DNA from: Polyporus tsugae
Lineage: Eukaryota; Basidiomycota; Agaricomycetes; Polyporales; Polyporaceae
Direction of reading: 5' to 3'
DNA: 64,000 bases
NCBI GenBank assembly: GCA_024305745.1
Contig: JAHRBS010000002.1
Span: 1,736,001-1,800,000 of the forward strand
The notes under the pieces are model-generated. The model did not search any database, had not been told where the DNA came from, and saw nothing but the letters and a program-made list of their open reading frames with translations. The position numbers were made by a program, and so were the translations under genes. This document shows positions 46,935 to 58,714 of the stretch, in pieces. Position 1 is the first letter of the stretch. The number at the start of each line of letters is the position of its first letter.

Positions 46935-46956
46935 CACATGACTTTAGGGTCATGTG
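46935..46956. repeat. Hairpin, CACATGAC/GTCATGTG
   Basis: A perfect 8-bp inverted repeat with a 6-base loop. Further CACATGG/CCATGTG-type words extend the symmetry on both sides. Confidence 0.6.
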
Positions 46957-48202
46957 GCTGAATCCTGTGACCTTCAGATCACATGGATGGTCGGGCCGGG
47001 TCCTGGTTATCTAGTCTGATAAGATTGGGCGCTTAAATCGTCCATTTTCGGCGGTTGAAGTTTGCTGGCTCTTCTGCTTGTTCCTACTACCTCTGGCTTG
47101 ATTCCTCGGGCTCTATGCTTGTTCTTTTCGTCTCTGTAGGTTCTAGGTCGACTCTGGGTACCCTCAAGTGCTTGGAATCGACTCCAAGGCCCCTCAAGAT
47201 GGCCAGAAGCTCGTCTCCTTGGTTACCAGGCTGCAGGTACATCCTCAGCACTCTCCTTCGCTCTGGGGGCCCTTGGGACGTGTCTGTACACTCCCATGTG
47301 GTCCCATGTCTCTTCAGGATGGTCTGGGACCAATTCTGAGCCCCAGGACACGTCCAATGATGTGTTCTGGACGTCTTTAGGGCGCCTACATCGTCCCAGG
47401 TAAGCCCTACACTTTCCTTTACTTTCTTTCACTTCTCTGGGCTCTATAAGCCATTCTTTCGTTCTGGACGTCTTCCCCGACGTCCTGCTTGTGTTTTCGA
47501 CGTCTTTTCTGGTACTGTGCGACTGTCAGAGGCCAAGGGCTGCTCCAGGTCGTTCCATGGGCGCTTAATGGCTCTATGATGTCGCACTGTCTCTCCTTCT
47601 TCGCACATCCAACCCCTCAGCGAAACGACACCTTCGTTCGCTGGTCTGGACTATGTACGACGTTTCTGCCAAGTTTCAGGTGAAACTGACAACTTTCTGG
47701 CTTACAGTGGCCCTTACAAGTTGGGCTCTTGCGTCAGGCAACTCAAGATTGCCTCTACTGTTGTTGCAGGGCCTCGCATTTATTCGTCAGCGGTTGGATT
47801 GGGTCGGGAGAGGTCAGGATAGATTGGGCAAGGGTCAGAGAAGCTGAGGGCATGCTTTAGACGAGGAGTATGGGTGAAAAGGTACGTCTGTGCCCTTGTT
47901 TCTGTCATCCCGCGTCTCTCTCCTGCGCACCACAGTCTCTCTGCAAGTCTCGTATCCCTGCGCATCCTCCCTTCTTGTGTTTTGTGCTGTTTTTGGCTCG
48001 AGGAGACCCACTATTTGTGCAAGTGCAGCAAAGCTGACCGGGACGGTGACAGACCGTCTCGGCAGCTTTTACAATTTTGGACACCCATCCCGGCATTGAG
48101 CTTTGCGCTCAGCTTTTTAGCGGGTGCGTAGCTACTCATACATGCATACATTTGTATGTACTGAACCATTATGCTCTCCCGGACCGGCTTCGCATGCCAT
48201 CA

Positions 48203-48832
48203 TTACAGCTGGCTCCATCCCTCTACTTCGAACGGGGTTGGTTCACGACTCGAGCCATGCGTGGCACAGATGCTTGTGATCTCGACAGATGTCGGTGCAC
48301 CCTCATCCTGTCCATCCTCCATCCTCGTGTCTCCGTTTTCGACTTGCGGAGTCATCAACTCAACTCTTTCCGGTTGTTCAGCCACACGTACCTCAGCTGC
48401 GGCTGAGAAATCTTCAGTACAGTCAACACGGGCGAGAAGGGTGTCGGAGAGGCCCCACTGGTCTGTTCCGATTGGTGCCTGGTGAGTTTCCAGAACCTCT
48501 CGACCGCTCCATTTTCTGGTTCGAGGTATCTTTGCACCGCGGCGTCTCCCTCTCTGATGCTGTCGCTCCTTCCATTTCCTTCGCTTCCATTCCTTGCGAG
48601 CAGCAGACCTAGACTTGCCACGGCTATTGTACGGATGGGCCCATGACCTTGGTCGCTGCTCGGGGAGGATTGAGCCGGGTGAAGTCGTTCTTCCATATGA
48701 TTTCCTTGTGTCTGGATATGAAGGGATTCGGTGACGGTGCACGAGGGGCCGTATGGCACCTCTCTGCCATTTTCTATGCTCATGCGGCTGTGGTGCCCGT
48801 TCATGAGATTCAGCGGGCTCGTCTGTGTACAT
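48203..48832 (-). CDS. Arg-rich ORF in the middle of element B, 209 aa
   Basis: The frame starts MYTDEPAESHERAPQPHEHR. The middle is strongly basic (ARKEWKRRKWKERQHQRGRR), and the C-terminal half is acidic (NGDTRMEDGQDEGAPTSVEI). A minus-strand TATATAAAAG lies near 48876-48886, about 45 bases before the ATG. A second frame (48355-48804) overlaps it, so the coding frame is uncertain. No domain is recognised. Confidence 0.35.
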   Translation of the reverse strand: MYTDEPAESHERAPQPHEHRKWQRGAIRPLVHRHRIPSYPDTRKSYGRTTSPGSILPEQRPRSWAHPYNSRGKSRSAARKEWKRRKWKERQHQRGRRRGAKIPRTRKWSGREVLETHQAPIGTDQWGLSDTLLARVDCTEDFSAAAEVRVAEQPERVELMTPQVENGDTRMEDGQDEGAPTSVEITSICATHGSSREPTPFEVEGWSQL

Positions 48833-49234
48833 TTGTGGGCTCAGGGAAATTCTTGCTTCTCCCTTCTCGTTTATCGTCTTTTATATGTTGAGTTATTCTA
48901 TTCTGGAGCTTTCTGGCATGTTCACAAGTGTTTGAGCTGACTGGAGTGTTGACTCTGGTCAGTCTCATCTCTTCTCGTGGATCCTGCTGGGTGTGCGAGC
49001 TGTTGAAAACCTTCACGAGCCTTCGCGAGTCTTCGGAAGGACACGAGAACATGCACCAAAGTTTTTTTGGCGGCTTTTTTTTCGCTTATTCATTCGCTGT
49101 GCTAACTACTTCGGTCTCATACAGGCACAGCTTGACAGAGTGGTCTCAGGACTAACATGGCATGGAACTACCGGTACATGGGCCCAGCGGCCAAGGACTT
49201 CTTTCAGCTTCCGGTACTCCCTTCTCTGCTTTCC

Positions 49235-50437
49235 TCAGAAGCCTCTGTATGAGCGCGCATACGCGGCCTCTCCATATCCGACTCCACCGACCATCGCACG
49301 GCGCAGTGAGCGCATCACAGTCTTCATGAAGCGCTTGTCCCTCTTTGACCAGTTCTTCGGCGGCCTCGCGAGCAAGTACTCGAGACCGGTGGCCTCATCT
49401 CCGTGAAGAGCAAGGTTCGGGCGGCTGGGATAGCGCGTCTTAATGGCACGGTGACGGGTGCGCCTGGTGCGAGTGTCGGATGGCGAGCTTTCATAGTATG
49501 AGAGGCGAGGGTTACGAGGGCGGAGGTCGTAGCACGGGACTGTGAGGTAGTCGTAGTCGGTGAGTTCGTCCGTCTCGTTGGGCACTTCCCCATCTGTATT
49601 GCCGGTGGTGGTGTCCATAGCTGTGGTCACGAGAGCGGTGTTAGCAGTGGCGGGCTTGATGACCGACTGGGTCTCCTCCACTTCTTCAGCTGCTACAGTG
49701 CCGACGACAGCAGGAGTGGGAGTGGGCTTAGGGCTCGAGGGATACTCGAGCTCCATGTTCATCGACCCGTTGTCGTCGGGTTCATCCTCATTGTTTGTCT
49801 CGGTGCTGATCTTCTTCTCTTTGTAGATGATCTGTCCGCTGATCTCTGTCACGATGTACGGCGAGGGCGGATTAACAGCTATCTCCTCTAGGAGATTGGC
49901 CAGAGCACCGGTGAGTACTGTGGCTAGGGCTTTCTCGATCGCTGAGAACTCACCAATGGTGTCTCCGGCAGGCTGTGGGCTTGCTGGGTGCATGGGGGTC
50001 TGCTGGAAGGTCGAGCTGACCATGGCTGGCAGAGGTGTCGCGATGTGGTAGGATGGGACTGGAGCTGCGGTGTCGGAGCATGTAGGTGTGAATGATGTGG
50101 GCAGAGGCATGGTTGTGGCCGGAGGAGGTGATGCCGGTATGGTCAGCATGTCCTCGAAGAACAGCACTGCGTGGCCCGTTCGAGCATTGCCTAGGGCAAC
50201 CATGTCAGCATTGCGGAGGATGAAGGCATCAACTGAGCGGTTGGAGTCCCACGGACAGGCGATGTCCGGGGCCACATGCACGGTGTCCGCCTGGACAGCG
50301 AACGGAGCGGTTGTGTACATGAGCGGCTGCCCAGCATGGGTCTGTACGAGCCCGAGGATGTACACAAAGCGGTCAGGATCACCGCTTGGAGGGAGAAGTG
50401 AGAAGATGTGCTGAGGTGTGAGGGTGATGTGCGGCAT
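49235..50437 (-). CDS. 400-aa ORF of unknown function in the middle of element B
   Basis: This is the longest frame of the unexplained middle and is intact. The start MPHITLTPQHIFSLLPPSGD leads into a hydrophobic, apparently folded segment (RFVYILGLVQTHAGQPLMYT, VDAFILRNADMVALGNARTG, AVLFFEDML). A Pro/Thr-rich linker and an acidic stretch follow (NNEDEPDDNGSMNMELEYPS). The end is basic (RRTRHRAIKTRYPSRPNLAL, RDKRFMKTVMRSLRRAM). A minus-strand GGATAAAAGG lies at 50488-50497, about 51 bases upstream. I do not recognise the family. It resembles element A's extra ORF only in general design (folded start, Pro-rich middle, charged end). CpG content is higher than in B's gag and pol. Confidence 0.6.
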   Translation of the reverse strand: MPHITLTPQHIFSLLPPSGDPDRFVYILGLVQTHAGQPLMYTTAPFAVQADTVHVAPDIACPWDSNRSVDAFILRNADMVALGNARTGHAVLFFEDMLTIPASPPPATTMPLPTSFTPTCSDTAAPVPSYHIATPLPAMVSSTFQQTPMHPASPQPAGDTIGEFSAIEKALATVLTGALANLLEEIAVNPPSPYIVTEISGQIIYKEKKISTETNNEDEPDDNGSMNMELEYPSSPKPTPTPAVVGTVAAEEVEETQSVIKPATANTALVTTAMDTTTGNTDGEVPNETDELTDYDYLTVPCYDLRPRNPRLSYYESSPSDTRTRRTRHRAIKTRYPSRPNLALHGDEATGLEYLLARPPKNWSKRDKRFMKTVMRSLRRAMVGGVGYGEAAYARSYRGF

Positions 50438-50773
50438 GGTGTGTTAGCACTATGTTTTCATCCCATCTCGAGCGGTGAGTCCCACTCCTTTTATCCCATT
50501 CTCTCTTCTCGCTTGTGTGTCAACTTGACTGATGTTTGTCTTCATCTCCATCCTTCCAGCTCCTTCTGCAACACTATGTCAAACACATCTCGTATGCAGT
50601 CTGGTGTCTGCTTCTCTCGCTGCTGACCTTTTTGTTTTAGATCCGTGTTTTTACTTGCATCGGCACAACCTGGTATGTTCTCGGCCTTTATTGTGTGTGC
50701 TCTGGTTTAACCCTACATCTGTTGCTTCTATTTCTTCTGCACAGCTTTTATATTTGCTTTTCAGATGACTCAT

Positions 50774-51271
50774 CTATGGGTGCAGCGAGGTCCTTCGAGG
50801 ACTTTCCTGGTAGTTCTGTTGTGGTTTCTGGGTGCCTCCATGGGCTTCGGGCAGTCTCTCGGCTGGCATTGCCTGGCTTCCGGAAGGCTCTAGCCCTTTC
50901 CTTGGTGTTTCCTTCTTATACTGGGCTCCTCCGGATCTTGTTTTGGCTGACCTTTTGTCTTGTCTGTGGCCCCCTCGAGTCCTGTCTCCTCCTCTTCTCC
51001 ATTTCTGTAATATAGGCTTCCTATGTGATGCTGTAGTCTTTTGAATGCTATTATCTTTTACATTCAAATGACTTAAACATGGCATAAGCTGTTGACTTGG
51101 TGTAGCTATTCCATTAATAGCTCGTTCTCGACCTCGGAAGCTTAGCTGCTCCCAGTTTTGACGTTGTAACCATTTGTCAAGTGGTATAGTATCCTGTGGA
51201 GCTACTAGCTGAGCAGCTTTTTGGGAAAGCTTGGCCTTAGTGGAGTTGCTCATTACATATGTGTTCTGCAT
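50774..51271 (-). CDS. 165-aa ORF with HSE and TATA upstream, middle of element B
   Basis: The frame starts MQNTYVMSNSTKAKLSQKAA (a second Met is at codon 7) and continues PLDKWLQRQNWEQLSFRGRE. The second half is very basic and low-complexity (KWRRGGDRTRGGHRQDKRSA). On the minus strand a TATAAAG lies at 51312-51318, about 41 bases before the ATG, and heat-shock-element-like TTC/GAA words lie at 51335-51358. That is a compact promoter arrangement. No domain is recognised; the second half may be intron or non-coding. Confidence 0.4.
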   Translation of the reverse strand: MQNTYVMSNSTKAKLSQKAAQLVAPQDTIPLDKWLQRQNWEQLSFRGRERAINGIATPSQQLMPCLSHLNVKDNSIQKTTASHRKPILQKWRRGGDRTRGGHRQDKRSAKTRSGGAQYKKETPRKGLEPSGSQAMPAERLPEAHGGTQKPQQNYQESPRRTSLHP

Positions 51272-51553
51272 AATGAATGAAGGACTTGTTTGAGGATTCT
51301 AAGTAGTGTCTCTTTATACCTTGAGCAGGGAGAGTTCTAGAAACTATCTAGAATATTCCAATATCCTCCAGTGGTCTGTCAACCTTGTTCTACCATCCTG
51401 AAGGTGCTAGAATACTCGGTATTCTTCTATGTCTTATTGCTGTGTTTGTGCAACACAACTTTTGCTTGATGGCCAAATTACACACTAATTAATAGGACCA
51501 ATCTGATATGTGCATATGTAATGCTTGTCCTGACTGGACGCCCCACAGTTCTT

Positions 51554-51620
51554 AATTAGCGCCCAGTACTCTGTTCACGACGATGGACCTCGGGGAGCAC
51601 TTTTTGACCAGGCGCTAATT
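51554..51620. repeat. Inverted repeat AATTAGCGCC/GGCGCTAATT
   Basis: A perfect 10-bp inverted repeat at 51554-51563 and 51611-51620 with a 47-base spacer. It lies beside a CGCCCCACAG word that also occurs near 46270 and in B's polypurine tract. Confidence 0.65.
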
Positions 51621-53088
51621 TTGGGCGCCATGTGTGGACTTTAGCCTTTAGGCATTCAAGCGTCAAGCATTACACATTTAAGCACTGCAGCTTCTATTGA
51701 TCAATACCAATGCCTCTTCTCGCTTCTGTTCCTGATTGTCACTTCTTCGGTGATTGCCATACTCGCACGTGAACTTGCAATCACAAGACTTCTTATTGGA
51801 ATTGTGAAGAGTGTTCTTTACCGCACTGCACCTACTATGACGTCTCTTACGTACTCAATTCTCTTCACATGTAACTCCACAGTGCATTACCCTTATTAGT
51901 AGCCTGTTGGCAGTCTCATGTGTCTCTTTTTGGGCTTCTTCGAACATCGCCATCTCTTTGGCAGTCTGATAGAAGTCCATATATATTGAGCTTCCATTCT
52001 TCTCTGTTGCGGTGCTGCAGCAGACCCTTTATCTCCGCAGTCCACCAGTCTATATAGACCATTATCTCCATGGTCCGCCGATCAGGGACCAGTTTCTGAA
52101 ACGTGAACTAATTTCACATGCCAGAAAGAAGTCTTCTCTAGGGTGACTCGTGTTCGCTTCTGTGACCTTCATTCTTCCACATTTAGCATTATTCTATTGT
52201 CTGCGGCATGCTTCCATTCTTCCGGAAGTTGCCGCATGCTTCTCAGTGGTGCTTCCTGTGATGGGTCGGTCTTTGTAGCTCAGAATTCTTGCTTTTTGGG
52301 CTCAGGGACAAGCACTGGTTGGCACCTTGATGGCCGAGTATACCGACATTTGAATGCATGGCTGCCATGCATGCCAATATGCCGATTGCTTGCGGCTATT
52401 TGCGTATCATGCATAAGGTGTGCTGCAGCCGTTGTGCTGCGGTCTCGGGCTTCTCTCTCTTCACATCCCCACTTCTTTCTCCTCCGCCGTCGTTTCAAGC
52501 CACTACGTGTGTATACTTCAGTACTAAGCATAATGGTGGTGTTATACTAACTTGAACACGTGCAACGGTTTAGACTGAGCCCTTGCAGGGGGAGTGTGGT
52601 TGGTTGACGGTGCTGGACTATCATTATTGCTTTTCTTTGGGTGCGTATCATGGCTCTCCTCTGTGGTTGTCTGATCACTTACTCATAATATACAGCACCT
52701 CTTCGCTTGTGCAGTTCTGGCTCCAAGGAGTCAGGCATCTTTCTCTTCTGAGTGTCGTCGCGGAGCTGCACCTTTGCCCTTTTTGTCACAACCATCATGA
52801 CCTTTTTACGACACTATGCACACTACTGTACGTCTCTATCACTACTTTGTGGTTGTTGCAGACTGACGTACCATCCCTCCTATGTACTTGACTATCTGTA
52901 CTCAACTAGTTTTGTACATTCGTTCTGGGGATATGGACTATACCCTATGGGAAGGGGTAGCTACTATTGTATAGCCCTCTAATCAGATCAGTCTTGGCAT
53001 GGGAGACATAGTCGTGCACACTGCTGCTGCGTGGTGTGACCCTTTTTTTTAAGTTTGTAGTCTTGGTTGTTTTTAATTGTCTATCACA

Positions 53089-56000
53089 TCACTCGCCTGT
53101 CTGCATACTGGTTGCATTTTCTTGAGAGGACTCACTTAACTGTGGGCTTGGAGATGTATCATCGACTATAAGTCGTGTGTGTTCAAAGTTCATCTCCATA
53201 ATGGACTGAGTTAGATCCTGCATGGTTGGGTGATGTAGTTGGAACTGTGCCTGAAACTGCTCTACCATACTATCCTCTTCTAGCTGAAGTGACTTATCTG
53301 ACTGTGGCGAGGTGTGTTCTTCTTCCTTGGCTATCTGTACACTTTCTGACTCATGCGGAAAGTAGGACATATGTAAGACTCCATGACCTTCTCGATATTC
53401 TCCATTGATCTTGATGAGAACATTTCGCAACAGAAATGATTCCTCATTTTCGGTGATCTAAGGTTTCCATGACAGCTGTGGATCAAACTGGTCTGCCTCA
53501 AATGGCTCAATGAGCTGCAAATGTGGCCGTCGTATAATTCTGTTACCGTAAATCTCAAGCAAGTGCTGATATAACTGGTTTTCCACATTGACTTCACTCG
53601 GTGGTGGTTCATCTCCTGGCAGCTGACCTGTTGCATCATCAATCTTCCAAGGATCATGTCCCAATGGTTGCTGAGTGATTTCTAAATCAAGCTCTTTGAC
53701 AACTCCATCTTTGCTGTCAAACTCATCTGTGATTAGACCACAGAGATATGATGCCGGTATATGTGCATATTCTACATGCTTTTTAACTCTTTGAGCAATA
53801 TGCATTGTCATGGGCTGTCGGTTTGCTGAACTGGGAGTTTTGATCTGAACACTAATGCCTTCTGGAGTATGCTCCAACTTCAACTGGTTAAATCGTTGCC
53901 ATGGACATCCTAATATACCTGGAACCTTGAGCCCTTTTATGATATGCAACTTGGTTAGAGAATATACCAGACCAAACTCAATCATGGTTTCCCAGATACC
54001 AAGGCATTCTAACTGTTGGCCTGTGACTCCTATAATTTTGCAGGAGTTGCTGGTCTCGCTGCATGTTCCACTGAGGAGTTCCCACAGCTTGGCACTGATG
54101 CAGTCGATCTCTGAACCAGTATCTAGAACAAAAGGAATGTGTGCTCCTTTAATACCAACATCTAAAGTGATTACAGGACACCGGACCATTTCATTTGTTG
54201 TAATAACAGGTCCAGCGATCATATCTGTTGAATCATCTAGCTGTACTTCCATGTGGCTCACAATTGACTCCTTCAATGTATCATCCTCACATTGCTCAAA
54301 TCTTACCAGATCAGCTGCAGCATATGGAAATACTTGAACAATTGCATGCCCATAGCAACCACCCTTTCTGTTGAACAGCTTAGCATCACGTAATAGAAAG
54401 GTACGGCCATTGACTGATGACAGAATGCCTGGAAACTCAAGTGACATGCCTGTCATAATAGTGCATGGTCCAGACTTAACTGCAGGAGTATTAGAGATCT
54501 CATCCTGTAGTTTGTCTTTTATTATGTGATACATTCGCTTCTCGTAGATCTCATCTTTATCAGGCAAATATTCACGTAGCAAATCTAACACATGTTCATC
54601 TGCTTCTTTATCATCACCATCTTTTGTATATATAGGCTCTGGTGTATTGGTTGGCTGGTGACATGATAGACCCAACATGTGGTCTAATCTATAGCTATCT
54701 TTCTGATGCTCATTGTCGCTATATTTCTCGAGGTTATCAATATCCATAAGCTTGTCATCAAAAATATGACTGTTTGTGCTGCTGTTACTCTGAGCACTGC
54801 TGGTAGAACTATGATTGCTTGCTATATCAGAATCTGTTTGTACTACTTGATCTGCATAGACCACATCATTCTCAGAGGGCCATTCTGTGACAATGTTGAA
54901 GACTTCACCTTCATGAGATGGTTGTGATCTTCCTGACTCCATAGTCCGCGTATAGGTCTCTGGTACTCGCAGACGAGAACGACTTATCCCATCTTCATTT
55001 GGAAAGGTCAAAAAAGTTCCCTCTTCACGCTCCTCAATTCCGATATGATGTTCTCTCTGCCATGGCCGTCCCAGTACTCCTGAGAATGCTGGACTAGTAG
55101 AGATATAGGCATCAATAGGTGTGAATATTGGGCCTACTTTGAGTGGTATCTCCTGTACCAGACCTAGTAACTTGGATGAGCCTCCATTTGCATCGCGCAT
55201 AGTTACAGCCTCAGCTGGATTAATGACAAGTCCTTCAAACATGTCATAAACCTCCTTGCTGATAATGTTCAGTTCTGATCCAGTATCTACGATAAAGTCA
55301 ATAGGCGTATCTTTATACTTCATCTCAATATGGATCAGCGAGTCCCATTTGTTCTTGGTAACCAGGTTTGAAGCAATGGGCTGAGTAAAGTCTACTCGCT
55401 TTAACTTTATAGCATCCTGTAAGCAAGTTGCCACCTCTCTTGATGCACCAACCACATCCCGGATTGGAAGTGTGACTGGCGTATTTAGGATCTTTTCTAA
55501 GATTGCACTTGGATCAACATCTTTACTGATCTGTGATGTCCTATTGATTGTGCGAGGCTTATCTGCCAATTGAGCTGTAGATATAGCTGGCTTGGTGCGC
55601 CTGGCTGTGGTAGTATCATCAATCATCTCAGTATCATTGTCTGGGTTGAATGATCTAGGCTGTGTCTCAACAGGAGTTGGCTTGGTAATGGGAAATGGAG
55701 TTGGAGAGTAACCGCGTCTCTGGCTGGGTCCAGCCTCCTTCTGTTTTCCCTTATCTTGATATGATGTCTGAGATGCTCGTGGTCCACTAGATATCTGCTT
55801 CCGGTACGACCTAGTTTCACGCTGGCCACGCTCAACTGGATACACCATTACATCAGTGTTTTGTTCATCATCCTTCTCTACAGAGGAAAGTTGCTTTCCA
55901 TAAGTTATCAAATGCACCTCTGGATGAAGTCGTTTTATTGCTTGTATCAATGTTTCTCCGGGCTCTCGACGAACAATTGCTCCATCTGGATGGGTAAATC

Positions 56001-57249
56001 GTCCACGGTAGTCTTTGAGCACAATCTGCTTGTGGAGGAGGTCCTCCATCTTCAAGCAATCTCTTATGATGTGCCCATCCTCTCCACAACCATAGCATCC
56101 ACTTATCTGAGAGAGAGGTCTTTTCTGAGAAAGGAACCTATTTGGATTTGGTTGCCTTATATGTGGGGGTAAGTCTCTTCTTGTATCTTGAGTTGACACT
56201 TGAGGTACCTGGTTAACTCTAGGCTTTTGCAGGCAGTCAGCCGCCATGGGATTCAGCCTGCAGGCTTTCATAAACAAGATGCCATACTTGGGGTCTTCAA
56301 GAGAGAGAGCCTGCATCTGGTCTACCAACTTGTCAAACTCATCATTCTCAGAGTCATCTTTTTTCTTTTCCTTTTTCTTGCCATGGGCCTCATGTTTCCT
56401 ATTTTGAGTATGCATTGGCTCTCGTGGCAGGGTTTGAATAATAGATGCACTGTTTTCTTCTTCCTCATCCTCGTCATCACTTTCTTCTGAGACTTGAGGT
56501 GCCTTCTGCTGCCTTCTCTTCTTTGGAGAGACTGGCAGGTTACTGTCCTTATCTTCCAATGCATATCTATAAGCATCATCAGAGCTTAGTCGCTCGGTAT
56601 CAAACCGCTCAACTCCCAAAATAGCCTCTGCTGCCTTAGTGATGCTTTCTGGAGAAAATGGCTCTGACATGTTATGATTTGGGTTCTCAAGTAGAATTCA
56701 GCTCTCAAGGCGCATTCGGAAGCGAGGATGTAGTCCAATCCACATATGATATGCAAGGTCATTATCATTGAGCTTGTGTTGGCCATGCAGCCAACCAGCA
56801 ATGCGGATGAAGTTCCGTTCGTAGTCTCGCCAGTTTCGTAACTCATAAATGTTTTGTTTCTGAGTTTGCGCAACAAATGACTCCAGATCTTTGATGCGGA
56901 ACCTTCTGGACTCTAGATCTGCATTCCAATATTTTCATATATCTGCCTTGAGTTTGTCCCAATCTCCATCTTGATATGCTTTAAATCCTTCGATTGTTTC
57001 CCGAATAATCCGAGCACAATAGTCTGTAACTGTCTCACACCTTTCCTGGCTAGTGAGGTGGTGCAATGTTGCCAAACGCTCAAACATGCGTAAGAATGTC
57101 CCAACCTTAGTTGGGTCGCCCTTAAAGGTCCTTGGTGCAAGTTTTCCTCCTTCAACTGGCATATCTATGATCGACCGTGTTGATCCAATAGATGAGAAGT
57201 CACTAGACATTAGTGGGCTGTGTGCCCCTTCACTATGTCCGTCAAACAT
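53089..57249 (-). pseudogene. Element B gag-pro with two retropepsin motifs, broken by three stops
   Basis: One reading frame runs from MFDGHSEGAHSPLMSSDFSS (57249) to 53089, interrupted by TGA at 56935-56937, TGA at 56698-56700 and TAG at 53458-53460. The gag part has APRTFKGDPTKVGTFLRMFE and ELRNWRDYERNFIRIAGWLH. A CCHC knuckle (CYGCGEDGHIIRDC) lies in the 1070-codon middle stretch. Two retropepsin sites follow: IDFIVDTGSELNIISKEVYD with partner LGRPWQREHHIGIEER, and IPFVLDTGSEIDCISAKLWE with partner LGCPWQRFNQLKLEH. A long acidic linker separates them. Tandem protease modules may act as an intramolecular dimer, or one may be a structural copy. The last 123 codons after the TAG look like a natural C-terminal part. 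Confidence 0.82.
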
Positions 57250-57363
57250 TTCTTGTGTATGTGCGTATAATATATTGCCTCCTTTTGCAATAAATGTCTT
57301 CCTTTACTGGATAGTATAAGCACTTCTTTTATTAACTCTGGTGTGATTAACTAATTGACCCCC

Positions 57364-57381
57364 CCCTCGCGGTGGGCTCCA
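57364..57381 (-). other. Candidate primer-binding site of element B
   Basis: The minus strand reads TGGAGCCCACCGCGAGGG, starting 10 bases after the 5' LTR end. It begins with TGG, as needed to pair with the CCA end of a tRNA. The tRNA is not identified. Confidence 0.45.
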
Positions 57382-58081
57382 GCTAATTTGGTGTCGTACT
57401 TCTCGGAGTTTGGTAGTGAGAAGATTTATTTAGCAATATTTGTTTATATTTTGTTGAGGGGTGACTCAGTCTCACGTTATACCAAGAAACACTGCCACAA
57501 GGTGTATGGGTTTTCCAGGTTTCCCGAAAGTGACCTCGTCGAGTTCTGGAGAATCACAGTTATAAGTGCTTTTGTGGTTTTTCAGCCTACAAATATCCTT
57601 ATGCTTTTAGCTCTAGCACTGGAAGTCTGACCTGTTCTCTGTAGGTCTACAAGACTTCAATATTTTATATTTGAATAGATGTACTGCTTAAACTGGCAGA
57701 GTTTCCCCTATATCTTAGTTCAATGGTATAGTCAAACTTCTTTATACTTGTGCGTCTATCTGAGACACTCTTGCCTTGTCTATGCTGACTAACTCTCTTG
57801 GTTATCAGCACGTCCTATCTACTTGACGATTGATTAAACTTCCAGGAATCTGATCCTGCGCAGTTCAACTGTCCTATGCACTGCCTGACTAAATTACTCT
57901 TTCCCACTTTGAAGAGAGTAATATACTACACAATTGATGAGGAACTAGACTGTTGTAGTTCCAAGAACAACTATGTAAGCAGCTGCAAGACTTGTTGCTT
58001 GATGCTACACACTGGTAGTTACTTGATTGATTTAGCTGTTAAAACTAGATGGCTATTTTCTTAGGTCAGTTTTCAGGCCAG

Positions 58082-58714
58082 CTTATATACTGTTCTGAAA
58101 ACCTTCCAGAATGTTCTTTGTACATGACTAATTACTATATGCTATATTACTCATCCAAAGTCCTGAATCTTCTGGTTCTTTCCAAACTGTGTCAGAATGT
58201 GGTAGAAGTTACTGGAATCATCTGGCTCTTTCTATGAACTTCCTGATCGGGCACTGCACTTCTCATAGCAAGTCATAGTGAGTTATTTGGGAGGTCACGT
58301 GACTAATGTGAGTCACTATGAGTCATGTTCCTTTCTGGTCCATGCCAGATTTGTCTGGCAACTCCTCTATGTTTACTAGATTGTTCTGTCAGCTTCTAGC
58401 ATGTTCCAGCGCCTTCAGTGACATTCCAGTGCTTTCTAGTGGCTTCTCTACAGTCCTGTCCTGACTTATTAAGAACATATAGAGCCTACTCAATACTAGA
58501 GCTTTTTGGAATCTTCCGGAACTAGTAAGTATAGGTCAGATCTTTCTAGAATGTTCTAGAACCTTCCAGCAATTTCTGGCTATTGTTTGTGCTTGCCATA
58601 TGGTGCTGATGCTACTGGATTGTTCTAGCATTTTCTAACCTATTTCAGAATCTTCCACAGTATTCTGGAACCTTCCACAACATTTTATCTATGCAGACTT
58701 GACTCATATAAATA
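58082..58714. promoter_or_regulatory. Heat-shock-element arrays with TATA boxes on both strands, 5' LTR of B
   Basis: This is the same module as in the 3' LTR, here upstream of the element's own genes. The minus-strand TATA (58082-58089) has an HSE 15 bases upstream (58104-58116) and three more arrays within 600 bp. The plus-strand TATAAATA at 58707-58714 would drive transcription outward into element A. Confidence 0.7.

Larger units (their letters stand above)
45510..53088. other. 7.6-kb unexplained middle of element B, between gag-pro and RT
   Basis: Gag-pro ends at 53089 and RT begins at 45509; in related elements these are adjacent. The sequence between has no retroelement domain I recognise. 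It holds a three-copy tandem repeat, several hairpins and four minus-strand ORFs, each preceded by a TATA-like box (starts 51271, 50437, 48832 and 46597). The 47.2-50.5 kb part has many CpG dinucleotides, unlike the CpG-poor gag-pro and pol of B, so its origin or history differs. It may be cargo, or one or more further insertions. I found no clear LTR pair or terminal inverted repeats bounding it. Confidence 0.6.

Noticed and set aside
45600..53060. Terminal inverted repeats of a DNA transposon bounding the middle of element B
   Set aside because: I compared the sequence near both edges by eye and found no matching inverted termini or target duplication.
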